A DNA stretch of 14,362 nt from an uncultured Clostridia bacterium (GCA_947627785.1 CANQXC010000014.1:1-14362); one strand, 5' to 3'. Positions 6,883 through 13,506 are shown, counted from the stretch's first letter. The notes: a model not told the origin generated them from the letters alone. A program made the numbers and translations.

Positions 6883-7680
6883 ATGAATAGAAATAAACCT
6901 ATTACTATCTTATTAGTTGAAGACGATGAAAATGATTGTCTAAACATGAAAAACTATGTAGATTCAAGAGAAGATGTAAAATTAGTTGATATGGTAAACT
7001 CACCAGAAAAGGCAATAGAATCAATAAAAACGTACCTTCCAGATGCTATTATTTTAGATATAGAATTAAATAATGGAGAAGGTTCAGGATTAGAAGTTCT
7101 AAATGCTATAAAAACAATGAATTTGGATGTAAAGCCAATAATTGTAATAACAACTAATATATCATCTAAAACAGTATATACATATGCTCACGAAAATGGT
7201 GTCGATTTAATTTTTCATAAATTAAAAGATGATTATTGTGCAGATTTAGTAATAAGAAATATTTTGTTATTAAATGAGATGGCAATTAGTACAAGACAAG
7301 AGAATAAGGAAAACATTAATCAAACAGAAAGTTTAAATGATTATAGAAATAGGATATCAGAAAGAATTAATAGAGAATTAGATTTAATAGGAATAAGCTC
7401 ACACTTAATTGGAAGAACATATATACATGATGCAATATTGTATATATTGGAAGACAGTCAAGATAAGGAAAATGTATTCTTACATTTAGCAAAGAAATAT
7501 AAGAAGGGTAACAGTACAATAGGTCGTTCAATACAGACTGCAATAGAGCATGCATGGAGAAAATCATCAATAGACGATTTACAAAAATATTATACAACAG
7601 CAGTAAATTATAACACAGGTGTTCCAACACCAACAGAATTAATATACTACTATGTAGATAAAATAAAAAAGTCATTATAA
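6883..7680 (+). CDS. Spo0A-family response regulator (divergent paralogue)
   Basis: A 265-aa two-domain protein, close to the 267 aa of Bacillus subtilis Spo0A. Residues about 7-130 are a receiver: acidic pocket E13-D14-D15, phospho-acceptor D59 (AIILDIE), Thr90/91 and the conserved Lys113. Residues about 155-265 match the Spo0A C-terminal domain: IGISSHLIGRTYIHDAI, FLHLAKKYKKGNSTIGRSIQ, TAIEHAWRKSSIDDL, PTPTELIYYYVDKIK. Compared with Spo0A, the recognition helix keeps one Arg (R215) but has Gly, Gln and Thr where Spo0A has Glu, Arg and His, so DNA specificity probably differs. The usual spo0A neighbour spoIVB is absent. I therefore call it a paralogue rather than the master regulator. A ribosome site GGGAGG precedes the ATG. 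A histidine kinase lies 307 bases downstream. Confidence 0.88.
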   Translation: MNRNKPITILLVEDDENDCLNMKNYVDSREDVKLVDMVNSPEKAIESIKTYLPDAIILDIELNNGEGSGLEVLNAIKTMNLDVKPIIVITTNISSKTVYTYAHENGVDLIFHKLKDDYCADLVIRNILLLNEMAISTRQENKENINQTESLNDYRNRISERINRELDLIGISSHLIGRTYIHDAILYILEDSQDKENVFLHLAKKYKKGNSTIGRSIQTAIEHAWRKSSIDDLQKYYTTAVNYNTGVPTPTELIYYYVDKIKKSL

Positions 7681-7716
7681 AAAAATAATTATGTTTACTC
7701 AAACATTCTAAATCAC

Positions 7717-7755
7717 AATACTACTTAAAATAAACGTTTTAAGTAGTATTTTTTT
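7717..7755 (+). terminator. Rho-independent terminator after the Spo0A-like regulator
   Basis: A perfect 14-bp stem: AATACTACTTAAAA (7717-7730) and TTTTAAGTAGTATT (7737-7750), with a 6-base loop and a run of T. It should end most transcripts of the response regulator before the peptide gene. Confidence 0.9.
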
Positions 7756-7810
7756 ATTATAAACAAAAGATTTGACATGAAAATTGGAAACAGAAAAGAG
7801 GTGATTTAGA

Positions 7811-7864
7811 ATGTGGGACTGGCTAAAGGAATATTTAGATTATTTAACTAAGATGTTAGGATAA
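7811..7864 (+). CDS. 17-residue amphipathic micropeptide gene
   Basis: Reads MWDWLKEYLDYLTKMLG and stop. AGAGGTGAT at 7798-7806, an 8/9 match to the canonical GGAGGTGAT, ends 4 bases before the ATG. Residues 1, 5, 8, 12 and 15, flanked by W2, W4, L9 and L16, form a continuous hydrophobic face. D3, K6, E7, D10, T13 and K14 form the other face: an ideal amphipathic helix with net charge about -1. There is no Cys, leader sequence or double-Gly motif. It lies alone between the regulator's terminator (7717-7755) and another just downstream (7889-7937), then comes the kinase gene. No clear -10 is visible; TTTGACA at 7771-7777 could be a -35 or a degenerate Spo0A box. The family is not recognised. 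Possible roles: peptide signal, kinase modulator, membrane-active peptide or leader peptide. A chance frame cannot be excluded. Confidence 0.6.
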   Translation: MWDWLKEYLDYLTKMLG

Positions 7865-7888
7865 TATAGTAACAGACTAAGAAAGTAA

Positions 7889-7937
7889 AATCAAGGGAAA
7901 TATTTAAATTATATAATATTTTCCCTTGATTATTTTT
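7889..7937 (+). terminator. Rho-independent terminator after the micropeptide gene
   Basis: A 12-bp perfect stem: AATCAAGGGAAA (7889-7900) and TTTCCCTTGATT (7920-7931), a 19-base AT loop, then ATTTTT. It starts 25 bases after the peptide stop codon. Its right arm also contains the -35 of the kinase promoter. Confidence 0.88.
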
Positions 7938-7954
7938 ATATTATAAAATATAAT
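7926..7954 (+). promoter_or_regulatory. SigA promoter of the histidine kinase gene
   Basis: -35 TTGATT (7926-7931), a spacer of exactly 17 bases and a perfect -10 TATAAT (7949-7954), 34 bases before the start codon. The -35 lies inside the right arm of the preceding terminator, so termination of peptide transcripts and initiation of kinase transcripts share the same bases. Confidence 0.7.
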
Positions 7955-7987
7955 TTATGTATTAAAAATATATAGAAGGGGTATTAA

Positions 7988-9469
7988 ATGTTAATAAGGT
8001 TTTTAATTAATTTTATCAAAATAAGCAGTTTTAATTTTGGTATAGGTTTTTCCATAATAAAAATGAAAAATTATAATAGAATTAAAATAAAAGAAAATTT
8101 TATTATTATTTCTATTAATATATTAATGTCTTTATTATATTCGTATATGTATAGTTGTATTTGGACTAATAATTTACATCCAATAACAAATTTGCTTTGC
8201 TATATTTTATACAGTGTAATTTATATATATATTATTAGAATTCCATTTCCTAGAGGAATAATTTTATGTATAATTTCTATTACGGTTACATTTTTAACTA
8301 AGATTTTTGCAATAAATATAATGTTTATTGCTATGAAATTGCATATATTAAATAGTGAAATATTAGAGATTATTAGTGTATCAATAATTCAGCTTGTATT
8401 ATTGTATTTATTCTTCAAAATCAGAAGGTTTAAGGATGGAATTTCTTTCCTAAAAGAAAATCTTGATTATAAAGAAACAGATACTTTAGGGTGGATTATA
8501 AGCATATTAATTATATTGTCAATTATAATACTTGTTGCTATTAAAGAATATTCGACTAAATTATTAATGATATTTATAATTAATATAGGAGGTATATTAA
8601 TGTTTACATGGATTCGCAAAAGTATAACTAAGCATTACAAACAAAAGATGAAAGACAGAACAGTTGAGCTTCAAGCAGAGCAATTGCAAGAAAAGGACAA
8701 GACAATAGACGAATTAAGAGAAGAATTATCAGATGTTCTAAAACTAAATCATAAATATAATCGTAGAATATCTGCAATGGAGAAAGCAGTAAGTAAACTA
8801 CAATTCAATGAAGAATTTGCAAATGAAAATGCAGACATTATAGAGCTAGTGCAAAACTTATCCAAAGAGTATAAAGATGAACTAGCGGTAATTGAAGAAA
8901 AGAGAGGTCTACCTAAAACAGAAATATTTAGTTTGGATAATTTGTTAGAATATATGAATGTAGAAATGAAGAAGGACAAAATAATATTTGACTTAAAGGT
9001 AAACTGTAATGTAAAAGATATTGTAGATAATGCTATAAAACTAAACAGACTAGAAACCTTACTATCAGACCATATAAATGATGCAATAATTGCTATAAAT
9101 CATAGTGATAGTAAGAATCGTAAAGTAAAAATTGTATTTGATAAAGTAGATGAAACATATGAAATTAAGATATATGATACTGGTATAGAATTTGAGATAG
9201 ATACTCTTCTAAAACTTGGAATTGAACAAGTAACAACACATAAAGATTCTGGTGGTAGTGGAATAGGTTTTGTTACAACATTTGAAACACTAAAAGAATG
9301 TAAAGCAAGTTTAATAATTGAGGAATATAAACCAAATGATGAAGATTATACTAAATGTATAATGATAAAATTTGATGGAAGAAACGAGTATAAAATAATT
9401 TCATATAGAGCAGATGAAATAAGAGAGCAAAACACTAGAAACATTTTAATTTTAAATTTACAAAGCTAA
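7988..9469 (+). CDS. AgrC-like sensor histidine kinase (GHKL ATPase domain)
   Basis: A 493-aa protein. The first about 210 residues are very hydrophobic with six to seven membrane spans (for example 37-56, 66-85, 91-117, 126-144, 168-186 and 191-208) and no large outer domain, like peptide-sensing AgrC-type kinases. A coiled-coil linker (about 215-250) leads to a candidate phosphorylation box, VLKLNHKYNRRI, with H255. The ATPase domain follows: N-box LSDHINDAIIAI with N364, G1 box IYDTGIEF with D397, and G2 box KDSGGSGIGF (419-428). The G1 box reads DTG. It starts at ATG 7988 with AAGGGG upstream and has its own promoter. The likely partner is the Spo0A-like regulator upstream; the micropeptide lies between. 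The ligand is unknown and no AgrB-type peptidase is present. The pairing is inference. Confidence 0.88.
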   Translation: MLIRFLINFIKISSFNFGIGFSIIKMKNYNRIKIKENFIIISINILMSLLYSYMYSCIWTNNLHPITNLLCYILYSVIYIYIIRIPFPRGIILCIISITVTFLTKIFAINIMFIAMKLHILNSEILEIISVSIIQLVLLYLFFKIRRFKDGISFLKENLDYKETDTLGWIISILIILSIIILVAIKEYSTKLLMIFIINIGGILMFTWIRKSITKHYKQKMKDRTVELQAEQLQEKDKTIDELREELSDVLKLNHKYNRRISAMEKAVSKLQFNEEFANENADIIELVQNLSKEYKDELAVIEEKRGLPKTEIFSLDNLLEYMNVEMKKDKIIFDLKVNCNVKDIVDNAIKLNRLETLLSDHINDAIIAINHSDSKNRKVKIVFDKVDETYEIKIYDTGIEFEIDTLLKLGIEQVTTHKDSGGSGIGFVTTFETLKECKASLIIEEYKPNDEDYTKCIMIKFDGRNEYKIISYRADEIREQNTRNILILNLQS

Positions 9470-9508
9470 TATATTCAGAAAATTCCAAATAAAAATTAAA
9501 TAAAAAAG

Positions 9509-9539
9509 TCATAATAATTACTTTTCCCTAATATACATT
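9509..9539 (+). promoter_or_regulatory. SigE-type (mother-cell) promoter of spoIVA
   Basis: TCATAAT (9509-9515) resembles the SigE -35 and TATACATT (9532-9539) matches the SigE -10 CATACA-T at all but the first base, with a 16-base spacer, slightly long. It is 48 bases before the spoIVA start. spoIVA is SigE-controlled in known spore formers, which supports the call. Confidence 0.6.
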
Positions 9540-9587
9540 AATTAAAGTTTATAGTACAAACGTTAATTATGGGAGGTAATTATTTTT

Positions 9588-11066
9588 ATGGAGAATTTGG
9601 AAATATATGAGGATATTAAAGCAAGAACAGATGGTGATATATATGTTGGTGTAGTAGGTCCAGTAAGAACAGGAAAATCAACATTTATAAAGAATTTCAT
9701 GGATTTACTTGTTATACCAAACATTGAAAACACCTATAAAAAAGAAAGAGCAAGAGATGAACTTCCACAAAGTGCTGCTGGAAGAACAATAATGACCACA
9801 GAGCCGAAATTTGTACCAAATGAAGCTATTGAAATAACCATAGGAGAAAATTTAAAATTAAAAACAAGACTAGTAGATTGTGTAGGCTATTTAGTAAATA
9901 ATGCTTTAGGTTATATGGAGGAAGATGTACCAAGAATGGTAAAAACACCATGGTCAGAAACAGAAATTCCATTTGAAGAAGCCGCAGAAATAGGTACAAG
10001 AAAAGTTATTACAGAACACTCAACAATAGGCATACTAGTAACAACAGATGGAAGTATAACAGAAATACCAAGGGAAGATTATGTAGAAGCAGAAAGTAGA
10101 GTTGTAGCAGAATTAAAGGCATTAAATAAGCCATTTGTCATAGTTTTAAATACGAATAATCCATATGGAGAAGGTACTCTTTCACTTGCAAAAGAACTAG
10201 AAGAAAAGTATGGTGTATCTGTAATACCAACAGATTGTACCAATTTAAATACAGATGATATAAACAACATATTTGGAAGAATATTATATGAATTCCCAGT
10301 AGAAAGAATCAATATAAATTTCCCAGGTTGGGTAGATGGTTTAGATTATGAACACAGCTTAAAACAAGAATTATTCAAAGAAATAAAAGAAGCCTTTAAA
10401 GATATTAAAACAATAAAGAAAGTAAATAGTGGTGTAGAGAAGATAAAGAAAACAGAAATAATAGTAAAAACAATGATAGACAAAATAGATTTAGGAACTG
10501 GTGCAGTAACAATAGATGTACAATTAAATAATAATTTATTCTATCAAATATTAACAGAGTTAACAGGAATCGAAATGAAAAATGAAGCAGACTTATTTAC
10601 AAGTATAAATAATTTATCAAAAATAAAAAAGGAATATGATAAAGTTGCAGTGGCATTACAAGAGGTTAAGCAAAAGGGCTATGGAATTGTTATGCCAGGA
10701 ATGGAGGAGTTAATTTTAGATGAACCAGAAATAGTAAAACAAGGTTCTAGGTTTGGAGTTAAATTAAAAGCAAGAGCACCTTCAATACATATGATAAGAG
10801 CAGATATAGAAACAGAAGTATCACCAATAGTTGGAAGCGAAAAACAGTCAGAGGAATTAGTAAATTATTTATTATCAGAATTTGAAAATGATCCAATAAA
10901 AATATGGGAATCAAATATCTTTGGAAAAAACTTACACGAACTAGTAAATGAAGGTTTACAAAATAAACTTTATAGAATGCCAGAAGATGCACAAGGAAAA
11001 CTACAAGAAACATTGGAAAGAATAGTTAATGAAGGCAGTGGAGGATTAATCTGTATAATATTATAA
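9588..11066 (+). CDS. spoIVA: Stage IV sporulation protein A, spore coat morphogenetic ATPase
   Basis: 492 aa, the same length as B. subtilis SpoIVA. This mother-cell protein polymerises on the forespore surface, with ATP hydrolysis, to form the basement layer of the spore coat; it also affects cortex formation. The N-terminal P-loop domain shows Walker A GPVRTGKST at residues 24-32, the sensor-threonine region GRTIMTTEPKF (about 65-75) and the Walker-B-like LVDCVGY around D97. The C-terminus ends in the hallmark GSGGLICIIL, the segment needed for forespore localisation. The start has GGGAGG upstream. A SigE-like promoter precedes it and a polysaccharide deacetylase follows 19 bases after the stop, so the two are probably co-transcribed. 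The SpoVM partner peptide was not identified with confidence in the window. Confidence 0.98.
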   Translation: MENLEIYEDIKARTDGDIYVGVVGPVRTGKSTFIKNFMDLLVIPNIENTYKKERARDELPQSAAGRTIMTTEPKFVPNEAIEITIGENLKLKTRLVDCVGYLVNNALGYMEEDVPRMVKTPWSETEIPFEEAAEIGTRKVITEHSTIGILVTTDGSITEIPREDYVEAESRVVAELKALNKPFVIVLNTNNPYGEGTLSLAKELEEKYGVSVIPTDCTNLNTDDINNIFGRILYEFPVERININFPGWVDGLDYEHSLKQELFKEIKEAFKDIKTIKKVNSGVEKIKKTEIIVKTMIDKIDLGTGAVTIDVQLNNNLFYQILTELTGIEMKNEADLFTSINNLSKIKKEYDKVAVALQEVKQKGYGIVMPGMEELILDEPEIVKQGSRFGVKLKARAPSIHMIRADIETEVSPIVGSEKQSEELVNYLLSEFENDPIKIWESNIFGKNLHELVNEGLQNKLYRMPEDAQGKLQETLERIVNEGSGGLICIIL

Positions 11067-11085
11067 TACAAATTAAGGAGGTCTT

Positions 11086-11857
11086 ATGTTTTTAGTATTT
11101 AAGAAAGATAAAATAATGGCATTTGCAGTAGCGTGTTGTACAGTGTTTGCATTATTTTTAATGACATCGTTATTTACAAAAGTACCAGAAAGTACAATAG
11201 AAACAATAGCAACCCGGAAAAAAACTCCCAATATATAGTGTAGATACTGATGAAGCAAAAGTTTCTTTAACAATAAATTGTGCATGGAATGCAGATGATA
11301 TAGATAAAATATTAGAAACATTAGAAAAGGAAAATGTAAAAGTTACATTCTTCATGGTTGGAGATTGGATAGAAAAGAATGAAGAGGCAGCAAAAAAAAT
11401 AAGTGATGCAGGTCATGAAATAGCAAACCATTCATATAATCACCCACATGTAAATAATTTAAGTTATGACGAGAATATAGAGCAAATAAATAAATGCTCT
11501 GATTTAATAAAAAAAATAACGGGAAAGCCAAGTACTTTATATAGAGGACCATATGGAGAATATAATGATACAGTAATTCAAGCAGCTGAAGATACAAATC
11601 ATTTTGCTATACAGTGGTCTATAGATACATTAGATTATAATGCATTAACAGGAGAGCAAATGTGGGAGAGAATAGAACCTAAATTGGAAAATGGAAGCAT
11701 AATTTTAATGCACAATGGAACAGAAAATACTGCAAACAGTTTGGAACAAATTATTACAAACATAAAGAATAAAGGATTTGAAATTGTACCAGTATCAGAT
11801 TTAATATATAAAGAAAACAATACTATAGATAGCAATGGAGTTCAACACAAACAATAA
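11086..11857 (+). pseudogene. Spore-type polysaccharide deacetylase (NodB), interrupted by a one-base frameshift
   Basis: Begins at ATG 11086 with AAGGAGG upstream, reads MFLVFKKDKIMAFAVACC plus a membrane span, then stops at 11236-11238. The next frame resumes from about 11225 with LPIYSVDTDEAKVSL, the usual start of the PdaA/PdaB-like domain, and runs to 11857. Removing one base within 11213-11224 (the third C of CCCGG, or one A of the A7 run) restores a single protein of about 256 aa. The domain shows TFFMVGDW, the zinc motif HSYNH in HEIANHSYNHPHV, RGPYGEYND, WSIDTLDY and LMHNG. The first catalytic motif is TINCAWN, with Asn at 11276-11278 where the base Asp (TFD) is usual. It probably acts on peptidoglycan outside the membrane in the mother cell, co-expressed with spoIVA. 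The frameshift may be a sequencing error. Confidence 0.88.
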
Positions 11858-11886
11858 ACGAGGATTAATATCCTCGTTTTTATTAT
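11856..11886. terminator. Bidirectional Rho-independent terminator
   Basis: A perfect 10-bp stem: AAACGAGGAT (11856-11865) and ATCCTCGTTT (11870-11879), with loop TAAT. T-rich sequence follows on the plus strand. It starts at the deacetylase stop codon and ends just beside the stop of the convergent XRE gene, so it can serve both. Confidence 0.88.
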
Positions 11887-12092
11887 TTTTTATCTGGCAA
11901 AAATTCCAATAGTTCAGAAATCTCACAGTTAAATGCCTTACATATGTTGTCTAATTGCTTAATATCTATTCTTCTTATTTCTTCATAATACATTTTAGAA
12001 ATTGTGGCAGGTCGTATATGAGTAAGTTCTGCTAAAGCTTTTTGTGTCATCTTATGTTCACCTAATAAATTAGAAAGTTTAATTTTAATCAT
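11883..12092 (-). CDS. Small XRE-family regulator, 69 aa
   Basis: Almost nothing but a helix-turn-helix domain: MIKIKLSNLLGEHKMTQKAL, AELTHIRPATISKMY, then IDIKQLDNICKAFNCEISELLEFLP. This matches the compact Cro/CI-type regulators of about 70 aa. The reading frame is open back to an ATG at 12110, but GGAAGGAG lies inside that extension, 8 bases before the ATG at 12092. I therefore choose 12092 as the start. It is convergent with the deacetylase and divergent from the TSUP pair. A Spo0A-box-like site is at 12139-12148, upstream of its start. Targets are unknown. Confidence 0.9.
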   Translation of the reverse strand: MIKIKLSNLLGEHKMTQKALAELTHIRPATISKMYYEEIRRIDIKQLDNICKAFNCEISELLEFLPDKK

Positions 12093-12138
12093 ACGTAATA
12101 CTCCTTCCATACTGAAATATGTAGTATTTTATCATTTC

Positions 12139-12148
12139 TTGTCGAAAA
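12139..12148. promoter_or_regulatory. Spo0A box (0A box)
   Basis: TTGTCGAAAA contains the full core TGTCGAA of the Spo0A box. Read on the minus strand, it lies just upstream of the -10-like TAAAAT (plus-strand 12126-12131) of the 69-aa XRE gene and 47 bases before its start codon. Spo0A could thus activate or repress this small regulator. It is the best such site I saw in the window. Binding is inferred. Confidence 0.5.
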
Positions 12149-12324
12149 ATAACACAGTAACACTAGAATATAACGATAAACGTAATAAAAAGTTGCCCAA
12201 CAGTAAAGAAAATGCCATAATAATGCAAAAAAACAGGAAAATATGAGGTATAAATTAATTAAATACAGCAATAATATATGTATGAAAATTGAAAAATTCA
12301 GAAATATTATGAACAGGGGAGAAA

Positions 12325-12672
12325 ATGTTAAAGAAAATATTAGTTGGATTAATTGCTGGAATGATTAGTGGTTTATTTGCAGCAGGAGGAGGAATGATAG
12401 TTGTTCCAGCGCTAATTCATATATTTAAATTAGAAGATGCAAAAGCACGTGCTACATCAGTTTTTGCAATATTGCCAATGGTAGTTGCAAGTGGAATATT
12501 CTATTACAAAAATGATTTTGTTGATTGGAATCTAGGAATAAAATGTGCAATAGGTGGAATAGTAGGAGGCATAATAGGAGCCAAACTATTAAAAAAAATA
12601 TCAACAAAAACTTTAAGGATATTATTTATAATATTTTTAGGATATACATCAATAAGAATGATTTGTGCATGA
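12325..12672 (+). CDS. Half-size TauE/SafE (TSUP) membrane protein, N-half type
   Basis: 115 aa, almost entirely membrane-embedded. The first segment, IAGMISGLFAAGGGMIVVPAL (about 10-30), carries the glycine-rich motif of TSUP/DUF81 repeats. Three further spans follow (about 43-61, 71-89 and 95-112). Full-length TSUP proteins have two such repeats in about 250 aa; this is one repeat, and the next gene is the other. The start ATG follows GGGGAG. The stop is 11 bases before the next start, so the pair is translationally close. The family exports or imports anions such as sulfite, sulfoacetate or organosulfur compounds; the substrate cannot be read from sequence. Probably it forms a complex with its neighbour. 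Confidence 0.9.
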   Translation: MLKKILVGLIAGMISGLFAAGGGMIVVPALIHIFKLEDAKARATSVFAILPMVVASGIFYYKNDFVDWNLGIKCAIGGIVGGIIGAKLLKKISTKTLRILFIIFLGYTSIRMICA

Positions 12673-12683
12673 AAGGATAAATT

Positions 12684-13076
12684 ATGTGGGAGACTATAAC
12701 AGGTTTAATATCTGGAACTATTAGCGGAACAGGAATGGGAGGAGGAACAATATTAATACTTGTTCTTTCTATTTTTTTAGGTGTAGAACAACACACGGCA
12801 CAAGCAACTAATTTAGTGTTTTTCGTACCTACATCAATATCTGCGATAATAGTTTCAATAAAATCAAAATTAATTGAATGGAAAATAGGCACAACTATAG
12901 CAATAAGTGGGATAGTAGGAGCGATAATTGGTGCAAACATATCTGCTACATTAGAAGTAAATAAATTAAAAAGATTTTTTGGAATTTTTTTAGCACTAAT
13001 TGCTATATATGAGATTTATTCATTAATAAAAGAGTATAAAAAGTCAAAAAAGGAAGATAATATAAAAGAAAAATAA
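12684..13076 (+). CDS. Half-size TauE/SafE (TSUP) membrane protein, second repeat
   Basis: 130 aa with the same plan as its upstream neighbour: glycine-rich first segment GLISGTISGTGMGGGTILILV (about 7-27), spans at about 41-60, 68-88 and 95-113, then a Lys-rich cytoplasmic-looking tail (EYKKSKKEDNIKEK). The ribosome site AAAGGA partly overlaps the end of the first gene. Together the two proteins total 245 aa, the size of one ordinary two-repeat TSUP carrier, so this looks like a split transporter working as a heterodimer, although homodimers are possible. The substrate is unknown. Confidence 0.9.
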   Translation: MWETITGLISGTISGTGMGGGTILILVLSIFLGVEQHTAQATNLVFFVPTSISAIIVSIKSKLIEWKIGTTIAISGIVGAIIGANISATLEVNKLKRFFGIFLALIAIYEIYSLIKEYKKSKKEDNIKEK

Positions 13077-13180
13077 TTTTTTATAAGAAGAGAGTTTAAT
13101 GTAAAAGTAGTAAAATTCAATTGTAAAGTAAATAATAAAACATTTATTAAACTTATTCTTCAAGAAAGGATTGGTAAAAT

Positions 13181-13318
13181 ATGAAACTAGTAAAAGGTAT
13201 AATAATAGGTTCTGCAGTAACAGCTGCTGCATATATGATGTGTTCTGAAGGAATGATAAACACAAGAAAAATGATGAAACAATGTAGAAAATGGGCAAGT
13301 AAAATGGGAATGAACTAA
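13181..13318 (+). CDS. Hypothetical 45-aa single-span membrane protein
   Basis: Starts at ATG 13181 with AAGAAAGGA upstream (13161-13169). Residues 4-20 (VKGIIIGSAVTAAAYMM) form one glycine/alanine-rich membrane segment; the rest is a basic, Met-rich tail (RKMMKQCRKWASKMGMN). It resembles in layout the YtxH-like small membrane proteins of Bacillota, but I cannot assign a family. It lies 104 bases after the TSUP pair, with no clear terminator between, and may be on the same transcript. The coherent span plus basic tail and the ribosome site argue that it is real. Confidence 0.7.
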   Translation: MKLVKGIIIGSAVTAAAYMMCSEGMINTRKMMKQCRKWASKMGMN

Positions 13319-13397
13319 ATTGTTTTGTAGAAATGTAAATTTATAAAAAATAGACTAGATTATTTGAATGTTAAAAGAATTAAAAATTAAATTACTA

Positions 13398-13487
13398 GAT
13401 AAAAAATAAAAATTCTTTAGCTTGTTTGTCTAACGTCGAGTTTGCTTGATGTTTATGTATTGCTTGTAGAATTTTTATTTTTTTATC
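13398..13487. terminator. Long inverted repeat, probable bidirectional terminator
   Basis: A 19-base arm beginning GATAAAAAATAAAAATTCT (13398-13416) is the inverse complement of 13468-13487 (one extra T). The arms enclose a 51-base loop that contains three GCTTG copies and the less AT-rich TAACGTCGAG. It separates the 45-aa gene (plus) from the HAD gene (minus), with T runs on both strands. The stem is almost all A/T, so termination strength is uncertain; a small RNA or a tiny mobile remnant is an alternative. Confidence 0.5.
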
Positions 13488-13506
13488 TGTTAATAATCTT
13501 TACATT

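Noticed and set aside
7811..7864. Micropeptide as SpoVM, the SpoIVA anchor
   Set aside because: SpoVM proteins are basic, about 23-26 residues, with a conserved Pro. This peptide is 17 residues, mildly acidic and lacks Pro; only the amphipathic character is shared.
7811..7937. Amino-acid attenuation leader for the kinase gene (two Trp codons before a terminator)
   Set aside because: The Trp codons are at the very start and 66 or more bases from the hairpin, no alternative antiterminator pairing was seen, and the kinase has its own promoter at the terminator. Kept only as a weak alternative.
7811..9469. A complete agr quorum-sensing locus
   Set aside because: No AgrB-like peptidase, no Cys in the peptide, and no LytTR regulator is present; only the kinase is AgrC-like.
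9554..9561. SpoIIID-like site GTACAAAC before spoIVA
   Set aside because: One mismatch to a short, degenerate consensus in AT-rich DNA; a single site is not enough.
11213..11224. Programmed frameshifting or transcriptional slippage at the A7 run in the deacetylase
   Set aside because: The run is only seven A, no stimulatory structure is evident, and the second frameshift in the window shares the CCCGG context but not an A run on the reading side. A CCGG-linked error explains both better.
12093..12110. Upstream ATG at 12110 as start of the 69-aa XRE gene
   Set aside because: The ribosome site GGAAGGAG lies inside that extension, correctly spaced for the ATG at 12092.
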